Below, in pieces: positions 27,570 to 40,028 of a DNA stretch of 64,000 bases (position 1 is the stretch's first letter; each line of letters opens with the position of its first letter). The translations under genes and the position numbers were made by a program. Source of the stretch: CBDDBU01 sp965226045 (GTDB taxonomy: Bacteria > Pseudomonadota > Alphaproteobacteria > VGEJ01). The stretch is from contig CBDDBU010000026.1 of NCBI GenBank assembly GCA_965226045.1, positions 124,001 to 188,000 on the forward strand. The letters are read 5' to 3'. The notes under the pieces were generated by a model, which had not been told where the DNA came from, ran no database searches, and worked only from the letters and a program-made list of their open reading frames with translations.

Positions 27570-28979
27570 TCAGATGTGGATCGGCCGTCCGGCGACGGCC
27601 AACGCGGCTTCCTTGACGGCCTCGTTCAGCGTCGGATGTGCGTGGCAGGTCCGGGCCACATCCTCGGCGCTGCCGCCGAACGCCATGGCGAGCACCGCCT
27701 CGGCGATCATCGTGCCAGCATCGGCGCCGATGATGTGGACGCCCAATATGGCGTCGGTCTTCTCGTCGGCGAGGATCTTGACGAAGCCGTCGGTTGTGGC
27801 GTTGACCCGCCCGCGGGCGTTGGCCGAAAACGGGAACTTGCCGGCCTTGTAGGCCACGCCCGCCTCCTTCAGCTGTTCCTCGGTCCGGCCCACGGCCGCG
27901 ACCTCGGGCGCGGTATAGACGACGCCCGGCACCTTACCATAGTCCACGTGACCCGCCTGTCCGGCCATGGTTTCGACACAGGCGATGCCGTCCTCCTCGG
28001 CCTTGTGGGCCAGCATCGGCCCGGCGATCACATCGCCAATGGCATACATGCCGGCGACCGCGGTCTCGAACCGCTCGTTGACCGGAATACGGCCCTGGTT
28101 GTCGGTCTTCAGGCCGACCTCGGCCAGCCCCAACCCATCGGTGTAGGGGCGGCGACCGATCGAGACCAAGACGACGTCGGCCACGAGTTTCTCGGCCTTG
28201 CCGCCCTGGGCTGGCTCGATCGAAAGTTCCACACCCGACTTCTTGGTCTTCGCCGCCGTCACCTTGGTGCTGAGTTTGAAGGCCAATCCCTGCTTCTTGA
28301 GCACCCGTTGCAGGTGTTTGGCGATCTCGCCATCCATGCCCGGAACCAGGCGATCGAGGAATTCGACCACCGTCACCCGCGCCCCCAGCCGCGCCCACAC
28401 CGAGCCGAGCTCAAGCCCGATGTAGCCGCCGCCAATCACCACCAGGGTGCCCGGCACGGCCTCAAGATCGAGCGCGCCGGTCGACGACACGATCCGCTTT
28501 TCGTCGATCTCTACACCGGGCAGTGTGGTCGGCTCCGAACCCGTCGCAATAATGATTCGCTGGGCCTTCAACGTGCGCTCGCCGCCCTCGTTCAATGCCA
28601 CCACCACCGCGCCGGCCGCGCCGAGGCGACCGCGCCCCGCGACGTACTCCACCTTGTTCTTGCGCAGCAGGTACTCGATGCCCTTGGTCAAATCCTCGAC
28701 GACCCCGTCCTTGCGATCCATCATCGCATCCAGGTCGAGACCCACACCCTTGGCCTTGATGCCGTGCGCCTCGAAGCCATGGCGCGCCTCGGCGTAAAGC
28801 TCGGACGACTGGAGCAGCGCCTTGGAAGGAATGCAGCCGACATTGAGGCAGGTACCGCCCAGGCTGCCGCGCGGCTCGACGCAGGCCGTGCGCATCCCGA
28901 GCTGCGCGGCGCGGATCGCCGCGACGTAGCCGCCAGGGCCGCCGCCGACGACGACCAGATTGTACCCGTCTTCCGCCAT
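27570..28979 (-). CDS. lpd: Dihydrolipoyl dehydrogenase (E3)
   Basis: FAD enzyme that reoxidises dihydrolipoamide of the 2-oxoglutarate dehydrogenase complex with NAD. The 469-aa protein has the N-terminal FAD motif VVVGGGPGGYVAAIRAAQLG, the redox disulphide GGTCLNVGCIPSKALL near residue 42, a central NAD-binding GGGYIGLELGSVWARLGA and the C-terminal catalytic HAHPTLNEAVKEAAL. It ends the sucAB-lpd part of the TCA operon but is now separated from sucB by IS copy 2. Its ribosome-binding site AGGAG survives because the CTAG target duplication restores its first two bases. Confidence 0.97.
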   Translation of the reverse strand: MAEDGYNLVVVGGGPGGYVAAIRAAQLGMRTACVEPRGSLGGTCLNVGCIPSKALLQSSELYAEARHGFEAHGIKAKGVGLDLDAMMDRKDGVVEDLTKGIEYLLRKNKVEYVAGRGRLGAAGAVVVALNEGGERTLKAQRIIIATGSEPTTLPGVEIDEKRIVSSTGALDLEAVPGTLVVIGGGYIGLELGSVWARLGARVTVVEFLDRLVPGMDGEIAKHLQRVLKKQGLAFKLSTKVTAAKTKKSGVELSIEPAQGGKAEKLVADVVLVSIGRRPYTDGLGLAEVGLKTDNQGRIPVNERFETAVAGMYAIGDVIAGPMLAHKAEEDGIACVETMAGQAGHVDYGKVPGVVYTAPEVAAVGRTEEQLKEAGVAYKAGKFPFSANARGRVNATTDGFVKILADEKTDAILGVHIIGADAGTMIAEAVLAMAFGGSAEDVARTCHAHPTLNEAVKEAALAVAGRPIHI

Positions 28980-29071
28980 GATGGCTCCTAGCAGCCTGTC
29001 GGACTTGAGCCGGGAGTCGAAATAGGATTCGATGGTATCAGTTGATTTGCCCGCGCGTGATGGAGGCCGTC

Positions 29072-30430
29072 ATGAGCAATTTCCGACCGGTCGACCGGGA
29101 GACGGGGTTTCTGCTGCCGCCGTCGGTGGAGGAATGGCTTCCCGAGCGGCATCTGGCGCGCTTCGTGGTCGAGGTGATCGAGCAGTTGGACCTCTCGGCG
29201 TTCGTGAAGGCCTATCGCGGCTCGGGCTCGGCGTCCTATCACCCGAGCATGCTGCTGGGGCTTCTGGTCTACGGCTACGCCACGGGGGTGTTTTCGAGCC
29301 GCAAGTTGGAGCGCGCGACCTATGATTCTGTCGCTTTCCGCTTCATCGCGGCCAACGATCATCCCGACCACGATACCATCGCCGCGTTCCGGCGGCGTTT
29401 TCTCGACCGGATCGAAGGGCTGTTCGTCGAGGTGCTGCTGCTGGCCCGGGAAGCCGGGGTGCTGAAGCTCGGCACGGTGGCGCTGGACGGCACCAAGGTG
29501 CACGCCAACGCGAGCCGGCACAGCGCGCTGTCGTGGAAACACGCCTGCGAGCTCGAAGCCCGGTTGAAGGCCGAGGTGGCGGAGTTGATGGCGTTGGCGG
29601 AGGCGGCCGATGGGGCGGATGTGCCCGACGGGATGTCGGTGCCCGAGGAACTGGCCCGGCGCGAGGATCGTCTGGCCCGCATCGCCGAGGCTAAGGCGGT
29701 GATCGAGGCGCGGGCGCGCGAACGCCTTGAGCGGGAACGGGCCGAGTACGAGGCGAAGCTCGAGGCGCGCGCGGAGAAGGCCGAGAAGACGGGCCGCAAG
29801 CCGGGCGGCCGTCCACCCGAGCCGCCGGTGGCCGGGCCCGGGCCGAAGGACCAGGTCAATCTGACCGACGCGGACTCGCGCATCATGCCGGTGGCCGGCG
29901 GCGGCTTCGAACAGGCCTACAACGCCCAAGCCCTGGTGGCGGCCGACAGCCTGCTGGTGGTCACCAACGACGTGGTCCAGGCCCCCAACGACAAGCGGCA
30001 AATCGAGCCGGCGCTGGAAGCGCTCGCCCGCCTTCCCGAGGCGCTGGGCGCGCCCGAGACCCTGCTGGCGGACAGCGGCTACTTCAGCGAGGCCAACGTG
30101 AACGCCTGCGCCGAGGCCGAGATCGCGCCGTTGATCACGCCCGGCCGGGAACGCCATCATCTCTCCTGGAAGGACCGCTTCGCCGGCGCGCCGCCGCCCC
30201 CGGAGAACCCGACGCCGCTGGAAGCGATGACACATCGACTGGCGACGCCCGAGGGCCGGCAACTCTACGCCCTGCGCAAGCAAACGCCGGAACCGGTGTT
30301 CGGCATCATCAAATCGGCCATGGGCTTCCGCCAGTTCTCGCTACGCGGCCTGGACAAGGTCACGGGCGAATGGAACCTGGTGACCCTGGCCTGGAACATA
30401 AAGAGAATGTTCACCTTGCAATACGCTTGA
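29072..30430 (+). CDS. IS1182-family DDE transposase, copy 2
   Basis: A 452-aa transposase whose protein is identical to the copies at 16875 and 55479. Intact, with the same GGAGG ribosome-binding site 5 nt before the ATG and the same DDE-type residues (DGTK, DSGY, and E in TPEPVFG). It lies antisense within the sucB-lpd operon, so readthrough transcription of the TCA operon would produce RNA complementary to its message. Confidence 0.93.
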   Translation: MSNFRPVDRETGFLLPPSVEEWLPERHLARFVVEVIEQLDLSAFVKAYRGSGSASYHPSMLLGLLVYGYATGVFSSRKLERATYDSVAFRFIAANDHPDHDTIAAFRRRFLDRIEGLFVEVLLLAREAGVLKLGTVALDGTKVHANASRHSALSWKHACELEARLKAEVAELMALAEAADGADVPDGMSVPEELARREDRLARIAEAKAVIEARARERLERERAEYEAKLEARAEKAEKTGRKPGGRPPEPPVAGPGPKDQVNLTDADSRIMPVAGGGFEQAYNAQALVAADSLLVVTNDVVQAPNDKRQIEPALEALARLPEALGAPETLLADSGYFSEANVNACAEAEIAPLITPGRERHHLSWKDRFAGAPPPPENPTPLEAMTHRLATPEGRQLYALRKQTPEPVFGIIKSAMGFRQFSLRGLDKVTGEWNLVTLAWNIKRMFTLQYA

Positions 30431-30598
30431 GCAGGCGGCCGGACTCCGTACCTCGCGAAAAGGAATAAGAGTATGCTCGCCTTGCGGCACGCGCGAGCAA
30501 GCGAACGTACTTCGTGCCCTCACGAGAGGGCATAAGAGTATACTCACCCTGCGGTACGCGCGGCCAAGCGACCGCACTCCGTGTCCTCACGAAAGGCG
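30398..30598. repeat. Degenerate 67-bp x3 tandem repeat at the 3' end of the IS (copy 2)
   Basis: Same three units as in copy 1, starting at 30398, 30465 and 30532, with the transposase stop codon inside unit 1. Confidence 0.8.
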
Positions 30599-30669
30599 CT
30601 CGATCCCATGACCTCTCCACATCGCGATCCGTCCACACCCATTCTCGCGGACCTCAGTCCGACAGGCTG

Positions 30670-31890
30670 CTAGAGGTCGAGGAGGATGCGCTGCGGATCC
30701 TCGATGCCGTCCTTGACCCGGACCAGGAACGAGACCGCCTCGCGGCCATCGATGATCCGGTGGTCATAGCTCAACGCCAGATACATCATCGGCCGGGCCA
30801 CGATCTCGCCGTCGACCACCACCGGCCGCGCCTGGATCTTGTGCATGCCGAGAATGGCCGATTGCGGCGGATTGAGGATCGGCGTCGACAGCAGCGAGCC
30901 GAACACACCGCCGTTGGTGATGGTGAAGGTGCCGCCGGTCATGTCCTCCATCGTCAGCTTACCGTCGAGCGCGGCGCGCCCCAGCGAACCGATCGCGCCC
31001 TCGACGGCGGCGAAGCTCAGCGCGTCGGCATCGCGAACCACTGGCACCACCAGGCCATTGGGCGAGCTCACCGCGACCCCGATGTCGTAGTGATTCTTGT
31101 AGACGATCTCGTCGCCTTGGATCTCCGCGTTGACCGCCGGCATCTCTTTCAGCGCGACGATGCACGCCTTGATGAAAAACGACATGAAGCCGAGGCGAAC
31201 GCCGTGCTTCTTCTCGAAGCCCTCGCGATAGGCTTCGCGCGCCGCCAACACCCGGGTCATGTCCACCTCGTTGAAGGTGGTCAGCATCGCCGCCGTGTTC
31301 TGGGCCTCCTTCAAGCGCTCGGCGATCCGCCGGCGCAGGCGGGTTATCCGCACCCGCTCTTCGCGATCGGCCGGCGTAGGCGACGACGGGCGCGACGGGG
31401 TCGGTGTCCCGCTCTCGATCACCTTCAAGACGTCGCCCTTGGTGATCCGTCCGCCGGGACCGCTGGCCGGGATGGACCGGCTGTCTAGTCCGTACTCGGC
31501 GACCAGCTTGCGCACCGCTGGCAACAGTTCGGCCTCGACGGGCGCGGGAGCGGTTTGCGTCGCCGCGGGAGGTGCGGGAACACGCGGCGCGGGCGCGGAG
31601 GGTGCGGGAGTCGGTGCCGCCGCTGGGGCCGCTGGCGCAGCTACCGCGCCGCCACCTTCAGCAACTTGGCCGAGAAGCGCGCCGATTTCGACCGTTGCGC
31701 CTTCCTCGGCATTGATCGCAGCAAGGGTGCCGGCCGTGCTCGCGAACACCTCGAGCGCCACCTTGTCGGTCTCGAGCTCGCACAAGGGCTCGTCCACCGC
31801 CACCGGCTCGCCCACGGCCTTGAACCACTTCGCAACTGTCGCCTCGGTCACCGATTCGCCGAGCGCCGGAACCGTGATGTCGATGGTCAT
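30670..31890 (-). CDS. sucB: 2-oxoglutarate dehydrogenase E2, dihydrolipoyllysine-residue succinyltransferase
   Basis: Transfers the succinyl group from lipoyl-lysine to CoA. The 406-aa protein has an N-terminal lipoyl domain with the lipoylated Lys in ELETDKVALEVFAS (about residue 43), an Ala/Pro-rich linker (about 80-120), a peripheral subunit-binding domain (VRKLVAEYGLDSRSIPASG) and a catalytic acyltransferase domain ending with SYDHRIIDGREAVSFLVRVK, which holds the catalytic His and Asp. The TAG stop lies within the CTAG at the right edge of IS copy 2, so the insertion left the protein unchanged. Lies 4 nt after sucA. Confidence 0.97.
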   Translation of the reverse strand: MTIDITVPALGESVTEATVAKWFKAVGEPVAVDEPLCELETDKVALEVFASTAGTLAAINAEEGATVEIGALLGQVAEGGGAVAAPAAPAAAPTPAPSAPAPRVPAPPAATQTAPAPVEAELLPAVRKLVAEYGLDSRSIPASGPGGRITKGDVLKVIESGTPTPSRPSSPTPADREERVRITRLRRRIAERLKEAQNTAAMLTTFNEVDMTRVLAAREAYREGFEKKHGVRLGFMSFFIKACIVALKEMPAVNAEIQGDEIVYKNHYDIGVAVSSPNGLVVPVVRDADALSFAAVEGAIGSLGRAALDGKLTMEDMTGGTFTITNGGVFGSLLSTPILNPPQSAILGMHKIQARPVVVDGEIVARPMMYLALSYDHRIIDGREAVSFLVRVKDGIEDPQRILLDL

Positions 31891-31894
31891 GGTC

Positions 31895-34771
<2,877 letters not shown>

Positions 34772-34811
34772 TTGAGTAATTCGCGTCGGCCGGCGGCTCC
34801 GCGAACGGCCG

Positions 34812-35687
34812 CTAACCGCTCAGCGCCTCCAACACCGTCGCACCGATCGTCGCCGGCGACTCGCAGATCGCGACGCCGGCGCCGCGCATCGCCTCGATCT
34901 TTTCTTCGGCGCCGCCCCGGCCGCCCGCGATGATGGCGCCAGCATGGCCCATGCGGCGGCCCGGCGGCGCGGTAAGGCCGGCGATAAAGCCGATGACCGG
35001 CTTCTTGCGCTTGTCGGCTCGCAGAAACTCGGCTGCTTCCTCCTCAGCGCTACCGCCGATCTCGCCGATCATGACGATCGCCTCGGTCTCATCGTCGGCA
35101 AGAAACAACTCCAGACAATCCACGAAATTCGTACCGTTGACGGGATCGCCGCCGATCCCGATGCACGTCGTTTGCCCGAGTTCGGCGGCCGTGGTCTGCG
35201 CCACCGCCTCATAGGTAAGCGTACCCGAGCGCGAAACAATGCCGACCCGGCCGCGCGTATGGATGTGCCCTGGCATGATGCCGATCTTGCACTCGCCCGG
35301 CGTGATGATACCCGGGCAGTTAGGGCCGATCAGGCGCGTCGGCGAGCCCGCCAGCACGCGCTTGACCCGCACCATGTCGAGCACCGGGATGCCCTCTGTG
35401 ATGCAGACGATCAGGGCGATGCGGCCGTCGATCGCCTCGAGAATCGCGTCGGCGGCGAACGGCGGCGGCACGAAGATGACCGACGTGTCGGCGCCGGTCT
35501 GAGCCACTGCCTGATCCACGGTGTCGAACACCGGCATGTCGAGGTGCCGGCTCCCGCCTTTGCCGGGCGTCACGCCGCCCACCAGCCGCGTGCCATAGGC
35601 CAGCGCCTGCTCCGAGTGAAAGGTGCCCTGTGCCCCCGTGAAACCCTGACACAACAGCCTGGTTTCGCTATTGACCAGAACCGCCAT
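34812..35687 (-). CDS. sucD: Succinate--CoA ligase, alpha subunit
   Basis: Forms succinyl-CoA synthetase with SucC and carries the phosphorylated histidine. The 291-aa protein has the CoA-binding fold LLCQGFTGAQGTFHSEQALA near residue 12, IGPNCPGIITPGECKIGIMP near residue 123 and the active-site loop GRRMGHAGAIIAGGRG near residue 245. The start codon overlaps the sucC stop by one base (TAATG), a sign of translational coupling. Confidence 0.97.
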   Translation of the reverse strand: MAVLVNSETRLLCQGFTGAQGTFHSEQALAYGTRLVGGVTPGKGGSRHLDMPVFDTVDQAVAQTGADTSVIFVPPPFAADAILEAIDGRIALIVCITEGIPVLDMVRVKRVLAGSPTRLIGPNCPGIITPGECKIGIMPGHIHTRGRVGIVSRSGTLTYEAVAQTTAAELGQTTCIGIGGDPVNGTNFVDCLELFLADDETEAIVMIGEIGGSAEEEAAEFLRADKRKKPVIGFIAGLTAPPGRRMGHAGAIIAGGRGGAEEKIEAMRGAGVAICESPATIGATVLEALSG

Positions 35688-36856
35688 TATGCAGCCGCCT
35701 TGGTCGCCGCGACCACCCGCTCCGCCGCATCGCCCAGACTGTCGGCGGAAATGATGGTGAGCCCTGATTCAGCCAAGATGGCCTTCCCACGGACGACGTT
35801 GGTGCCCTCGAGCCGCACCACCAACGGCACCTCGAGCCCGAGTTCGCGCGCGGCTGCGACGATCCCCTCGGCGATGACGTCGCAGCGCATGATGCCGCCG
35901 AAAATGTTGACCAGGATCGCCTCAACCTTCTCGTCGGCAAGGATGATCTTGAAGGCCTCCGTGACCCGCTCCTTCGTCGCGCCGCCGCCCACATCGAGGA
36001 AGTTGGCCGGCGCGCGGCCGTACAACTTGATGATGTCCATAGTCGCCATGGCCAGCCCCGCGCCGTTAACCAAACAGCCGATGCTGCCATCGAGTCGGAT
36101 GTAGTTGAGCTCGTGCTCAGCGGCCGCGCGCTCGTCCGGATCCTCTTCGCTCTCGTCACGCAGCTCTTCGATGTCCTTGTGACGGTAGAGCGCGTTGTCG
36201 TCGAAGTTCATCTTGGCGTCGAGCGCGATCACCCGATCATCGGTGGTCACGACCAAGGGATTGACCTCGAGCAGGCTCGCATCTCTCTCGGTGAACGCGC
36301 GATAGAGGCCACCGATGAGCTTGGTGGCGGCGCGCACTTGAGCGCCTTCAAGACCCAGCCCGAAGGCGAGCCTGCGTGCGTGAAAGGGCTGCAGGCCGAC
36401 GGCCGGGTCAACCGCCACTTTAAGAATCTTCTCCGGCGTCGCCGCCGCCACCGCCTCGATCTCGACCCCACCCTCGGTCGAGGCCATGATCGTCGGCCAC
36501 CCGGTCGCCCGGTCGATCACAAGGCTGAGGTACAATTCGCGCGCGATCTCGCACCCCTCCTCGATGTAGACCCGGCCCACCTTCTGGCCGGCCGGTCCCG
36601 TCTGCTGCGTGACCAGGTTCGTCCCGAGGATGTCGCGCGCCGTCGATGCGGCGTCTTCGGCCGACCTGACGACCTTGACGCCACCGCCCTTGCCGCGACC
36701 TCCAGCGTGGATCTGCGCCTTGACCACCCACACCGGACCGTCGGTGGCGGCGACCGCCCGATCGATATCGCCGGCCGAGAGGGCAACGCCGCCTTTGGGG
36801 ACCTCGACCCCAAACCCGGCCAACAGCTGTTTAGCTTGGTACTCGTGGATATTCAT
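35687..36856 (-). CDS. sucC: Succinate--CoA ligase, beta subunit
   Basis: ATP-grasp subunit of succinyl-CoA synthetase. The 389-aa protein opens with MNIHEYQAKQLLAGFGVEVP, typical of SucC, has the nucleotide-site segment VVKAQIHAGGRGKGGGVKV near residue 44, ALDAKMNFDDNALYRH with the metal-binding residues near residue 210, and the C-terminal NIFGGIMRCDVIAEGIV. It sits between mdh (114 bp upstream) and sucD. Confidence 0.97.
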   Translation of the reverse strand: MNIHEYQAKQLLAGFGVEVPKGGVALSAGDIDRAVAATDGPVWVVKAQIHAGGRGKGGGVKVVRSAEDAASTARDILGTNLVTQQTGPAGQKVGRVYIEEGCEIARELYLSLVIDRATGWPTIMASTEGGVEIEAVAAATPEKILKVAVDPAVGLQPFHARRLAFGLGLEGAQVRAATKLIGGLYRAFTERDASLLEVNPLVVTTDDRVIALDAKMNFDDNALYRHKDIEELRDESEEDPDERAAAEHELNYIRLDGSIGCLVNGAGLAMATMDIIKLYGRAPANFLDVGGGATKERVTEAFKIILADEKVEAILVNIFGGIMRCDVIAEGIVAAARELGLEVPLVVRLEGTNVVRGKAILAESGLTIISADSLGDAAERVVAATKAAA

Positions 36857-36970
36857 CGGCGTTATCTTCGGCGGCGCGAATGCCGCGCCTTCACAGGTTA
36901 GCGAGACTTGCCTAATTCTTCATGATCGGTCGATCATCAGCGTACCCTGCGCCGATCATCCGCATAGGAC

Positions 36971-37960
36971 TCAGCGACCGCCACCCTTTCGACGCTTCTT
37001 CGCGAACGAGGGATCGAGACGCTTGACCTCAGCTATCAGGCCGCGCACGGCCTCGGCCGAACTCTCGAAGCTCTTGCGCTCGCGCGCGTTGAGCTGAACC
37101 TCGACGATCCGCTCGACGCCGCCGCCGCCGATCACGGCTGGCACCCCGACGTAGAGGTTGCGCATCGCGTACTGTCCGCTCAGATGCGCGGCACACGGCA
37201 GGACGCGTTTCTTGTCCTTCAGATACGCTTCGGCCATCTGGATCGCGGCCGCCGCCGGCGCATAGAAGGCCGAGCCCGTCTTCAGCAAACCGACGATCTC
37301 GGCGCCGCCCGCGCGCGTGCGCTGGATGATTTGGTCGATCCGCTTCTTGGTTGACCACCCCATCTTGATGAGGTCGGGGACCGGAATGCCGGCCACCGCC
37401 GAGTAGCGTGGCAGCGGCACCATGGTATCGCCATGGCCGCCGAGCACGAAGGCGGTCACATCCTCCACCGAGACTCCGAACTCCTCGGCCAGAAAGTAGC
37501 GAAAGCGCGCCGAATCGAGTACGCCCGCCATGCCGACGACCATGTTCGGCGGCAGCCCGCTCGCCTCGCGCAGCACCCACACCATGGCATCGAGTGGGTT
37601 GGTGATGCAAATGACGAAGGCGTTCGGCGCATTCTTGCGGATGCCGTCGGCGACCAATTTGATAATCCCGGTGTTGGTGGACAACAGGTCGTCGCGGCTC
37701 ATGCCGGGCTTGCGCGGGATGCCGGCGGTCACGATCACCACGTCCGCCCCACGGATCGCTGCGTAGTTGCCGGCGCCGGAAAGCGCCGCGTCGAAACCGT
37801 CGATCGGCGATGATTGGGCGAGGTCTAGCGCCTTGCCTTGCGGGACCCCATCGACGATGTCGAACAGCACGACATCGCCCAGTTCCTTCAACCCGGCCAG
37901 ATGGGCAAGCGTGCCGCCGATATTACCGGCGCCGATCAGCGCGATCTTGTTGCGCGCCAT
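36971..37960 (-). CDS. mdh: Malate dehydrogenase
   Basis: NAD-dependent oxidation of malate to oxaloacetate. The 329-aa LDH-like protein begins MARNKIALIGAGNIGGTLAH with the dinucleotide motif, has VIVTAGIPRKPGMSRDDLL near residue 80, CITNPLDAMVWVLREASG with the substrate Arg nearby, and the catalytic His in LGGHGDTMVPLPRYS near residue 178. It ends with an extra basic tail KKRRKGGGR. The start at 37960 has AGGAGAG 3-9 nt upstream, favouring it over a start five codons earlier. First gene of the TCA operon here. Confidence 0.97.
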   Translation of the reverse strand: MARNKIALIGAGNIGGTLAHLAGLKELGDVVLFDIVDGVPQGKALDLAQSSPIDGFDAALSGAGNYAAIRGADVVIVTAGIPRKPGMSRDDLLSTNTGIIKLVADGIRKNAPNAFVICITNPLDAMVWVLREASGLPPNMVVGMAGVLDSARFRYFLAEEFGVSVEDVTAFVLGGHGDTMVPLPRYSAVAGIPVPDLIKMGWSTKKRIDQIIQRTRAGGAEIVGLLKTGSAFYAPAAAAIQMAEAYLKDKKRVLPCAAHLSGQYAMRNLYVGVPAVIGGGGVERIVEVQLNARERKSFESSAEAVRGLIAEVKRLDPSFAKKRRKGGGR

Positions 37961-38150
37961 GATCTCTCCTCGCATGGTTAGCCGGCTCGTCTGGCAGGGT
38001 CGCCCGCGCCTAACCGCCTGCCGCTAACTAACCCGATATGCCCCACCCCGCAAGACGGGCCGACCGCCCTCGCTCGCGCGAGACCCCCTTGTATGCGGGC
38101 GATACATACCGCATATGCTGCTACGGCAATAGCATACGAGGCGCGTCACC

Positions 38151-40001
38151 ATGACCGAGGAACGGCACGAATTTCAGGCGGAGGTCAGCCGCCTCCTCCA
38201 TATCGTCGCCAACTCTCTCTACAGCGAGCAGGAGATATTCCTGCGCGAGCTGATCTCGAACGCCTCGGATGCATGCGAGCGCCTTCGTTACGCCGCCATC
38301 ACCCAACCCGAACTGATCGCCGACGATCCGGAGCTCAACATCGTCATCAGCGTCGATCCGGGCAAGCGCACGCTGACCATCGCCGACAATGGCATCGGCA
38401 TGAACCGCGACGATTTGATCGAGAGCCTTGGCACCATCGCGCGCTCGGGCACCATGGCCTTTCTCGACCAGCTCCAGGACGGCGCCAACATCAACCAGAT
38501 CGGCCAGTTCGGCGTCGGCTTCTATTCCGCCTTCATGGTCGCCGACAGCGTCGCGGTCACCTCGCGCAAGGCCGGCGAAGCGGCGGGCTGGCTGTGGGTC
38601 TCGGACGGCGGCGGCTCCTACACCATCGCCGAGGCCAAGGCCGCCCGCGGGACCACGGTTGAACTCAGCCTAAAAAAGGAGGCGGCCGAATACCTGAAGG
38701 CGGAACGCCTGCGCAAGATCATCAAGACCTACTCCGATCACGTCGCGCTGCCGATCGTGCTGGAGGGCAAGGACGGGGGACCCGTGAACACCGCCTCGGC
38801 GCTGTGGACGCGCGCCAAAAAGGACATCACGACCGAGCAGTACACGGAGTTCTACCATCACGTCGGCCACATGTTCGACGAGCCCTGGCTGACCATTCAC
38901 AACCGCGTCGAGGGCAAGATCGAGTACACGGTGCTGTTGTTCGTGCCCTCGGCGCCGCCCTTCGACCTGTTCGACCCCCAGCGCCAGCATTGCATCAAGC
39001 TGTACGTCAAACGGGTCTTCATCACCGACCAGTGCGAAGAGCTGGTGCCGCCCTACCTGCGGTTTCTGCGCGGCATCGTCGACTCCGAGGACCTCTCGCT
39101 CAACATCAGCCGCGAAATGCTCCAAAACAGCCCGCTGTTGGCCAAGATCCGCAGGACGATCGTCAAGCGAGTGCTCAAGGAGTTGGCGAAGAAGGCCGAC
39201 AAGGCGCCCGACGAGTACGCGAGCTTCTGGACCAATTTCGGCGCGGTCCTCAAGGAGGGCCTTTATGAGGACGGCGACCACCGCGCCGATATTCTCAAGC
39301 TCGCACGCTTCCGCTCGACCGCCTCGGGCGACGACCTCGTCTCGTTCGCCGAGTATGTCGGCCGCATGAAGGACGGGCAGACGGCGATCTACACCATCAG
39401 CGGTGATGATCACGCGACGCTGCGACGCAGCCCCCAGCTTGAGGGCTTCATAGCGCGCGACCTCGAGGTCTTGCTCCTAAGCGACCCGATCGATGACTTC
39501 TGGCCAGGGGTGGTGGGGACCTACGAGGACACACCGTTCAAGTCAATCACTCACGGCGCCGCCGATCTCGACGCGATCTCGCCCCAACCGGCCGAGGGCG
39601 AGGCCGCCGACGACCAAGACGAGAGCCAGCTCGACACCCTGATCGCATTGCTCAAGCTCAGCCTCGGCGAGGCCGTGAAGGATGTCCGCACGTCCTCGCG
39701 CCTGACCGACAGCGCGGTATGTCTGGTCGCCGACGAGGGTCAGGTGGACATGCATCTGGAGCGTATCCTCAAACAACACAAACGGATCGATACCGCCGCC
39801 CCGCGCGTCCTCGAGATCAATCCAAGGCATTCGCTGATTCGCGCCCTCGATAAGCGCGCGCGCGAACAGGGTGCGGCGATCGATTTGGAAGACGCGGCGC
39901 ACCTGCTGCTAGATCAGGCCCGCATCGTCGAGGGTGAGCCACTGGCCGATCCGGCCGCCTTTGCCCGCCGCCTGTCGTCGGTGTTGACCAAGAGCCTCTA
40001 A
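38151..40001 (+). CDS. htpG: Molecular chaperone HtpG (Hsp90)
   Basis: ATP-dependent chaperone of the Hsp90 family. The 616-aa protein has the GHKL ATPase motifs: ELISNASDACERLRYAAIT near residue 32, ITIADNGIGM-like (TLTIADNGIGMNRDD) near residue 75 and GQFGVGFYSAFMVADSVAV near residue 117. The middle domain has DLSLNISREMLQNSPLLAKI, and the C-terminal dimerisation domain follows from about residue 510. Divergent from mdh; a 190-bp gap precedes it, with no strong heat-shock promoter that I can point to. Confidence 0.97.
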   Translation: MTEERHEFQAEVSRLLHIVANSLYSEQEIFLRELISNASDACERLRYAAITQPELIADDPELNIVISVDPGKRTLTIADNGIGMNRDDLIESLGTIARSGTMAFLDQLQDGANINQIGQFGVGFYSAFMVADSVAVTSRKAGEAAGWLWVSDGGGSYTIAEAKAARGTTVELSLKKEAAEYLKAERLRKIIKTYSDHVALPIVLEGKDGGPVNTASALWTRAKKDITTEQYTEFYHHVGHMFDEPWLTIHNRVEGKIEYTVLLFVPSAPPFDLFDPQRQHCIKLYVKRVFITDQCEELVPPYLRFLRGIVDSEDLSLNISREMLQNSPLLAKIRRTIVKRVLKELAKKADKAPDEYASFWTNFGAVLKEGLYEDGDHRADILKLARFRSTASGDDLVSFAEYVGRMKDGQTAIYTISGDDHATLRRSPQLEGFIARDLEVLLLSDPIDDFWPGVVGTYEDTPFKSITHGAADLDAISPQPAEGEAADDQDESQLDTLIALLKLSLGEAVKDVRTSSRLTDSAVCLVADEGQVDMHLERILKQHKRIDTAAPRVLEINPRHSLIRALDKRAREQGAAIDLEDAAHLLLDQARIVEGEPLADPAAFARRLSSVLTKSL

Positions 40002-40028
40002 GTTCCTCTAATTCGTGCCCTCCTCAAA

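Larger units (their letters stand above)
28988..30673 (+). mobile_element. IS1182-like insertion sequence, copy 2 (including both flanking CTAG)
   Basis: Same element as at 16791, inserted between sucB and lpd and pointing against them. Removing one CTAG plus the element restores, on the minus strand, sucB ending GACCTCTAG directly followed by GAGCCATCATG of lpd, with an AGGAG ribosome-binding site 8 nt before the lpd ATG. This reconstructs an ordinary operon junction and shows that CTAG is the duplicated target. It differs from copy 1 by one base (T at 30643) and from copy 3 by one (T at 30541). Confidence 0.96.

Noticed and set aside
27576..28991. Plus-strand open frame of 471 codons opposite lpd
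   Set aside because: Shadow of lpd; no start signal and no recognisable motifs.
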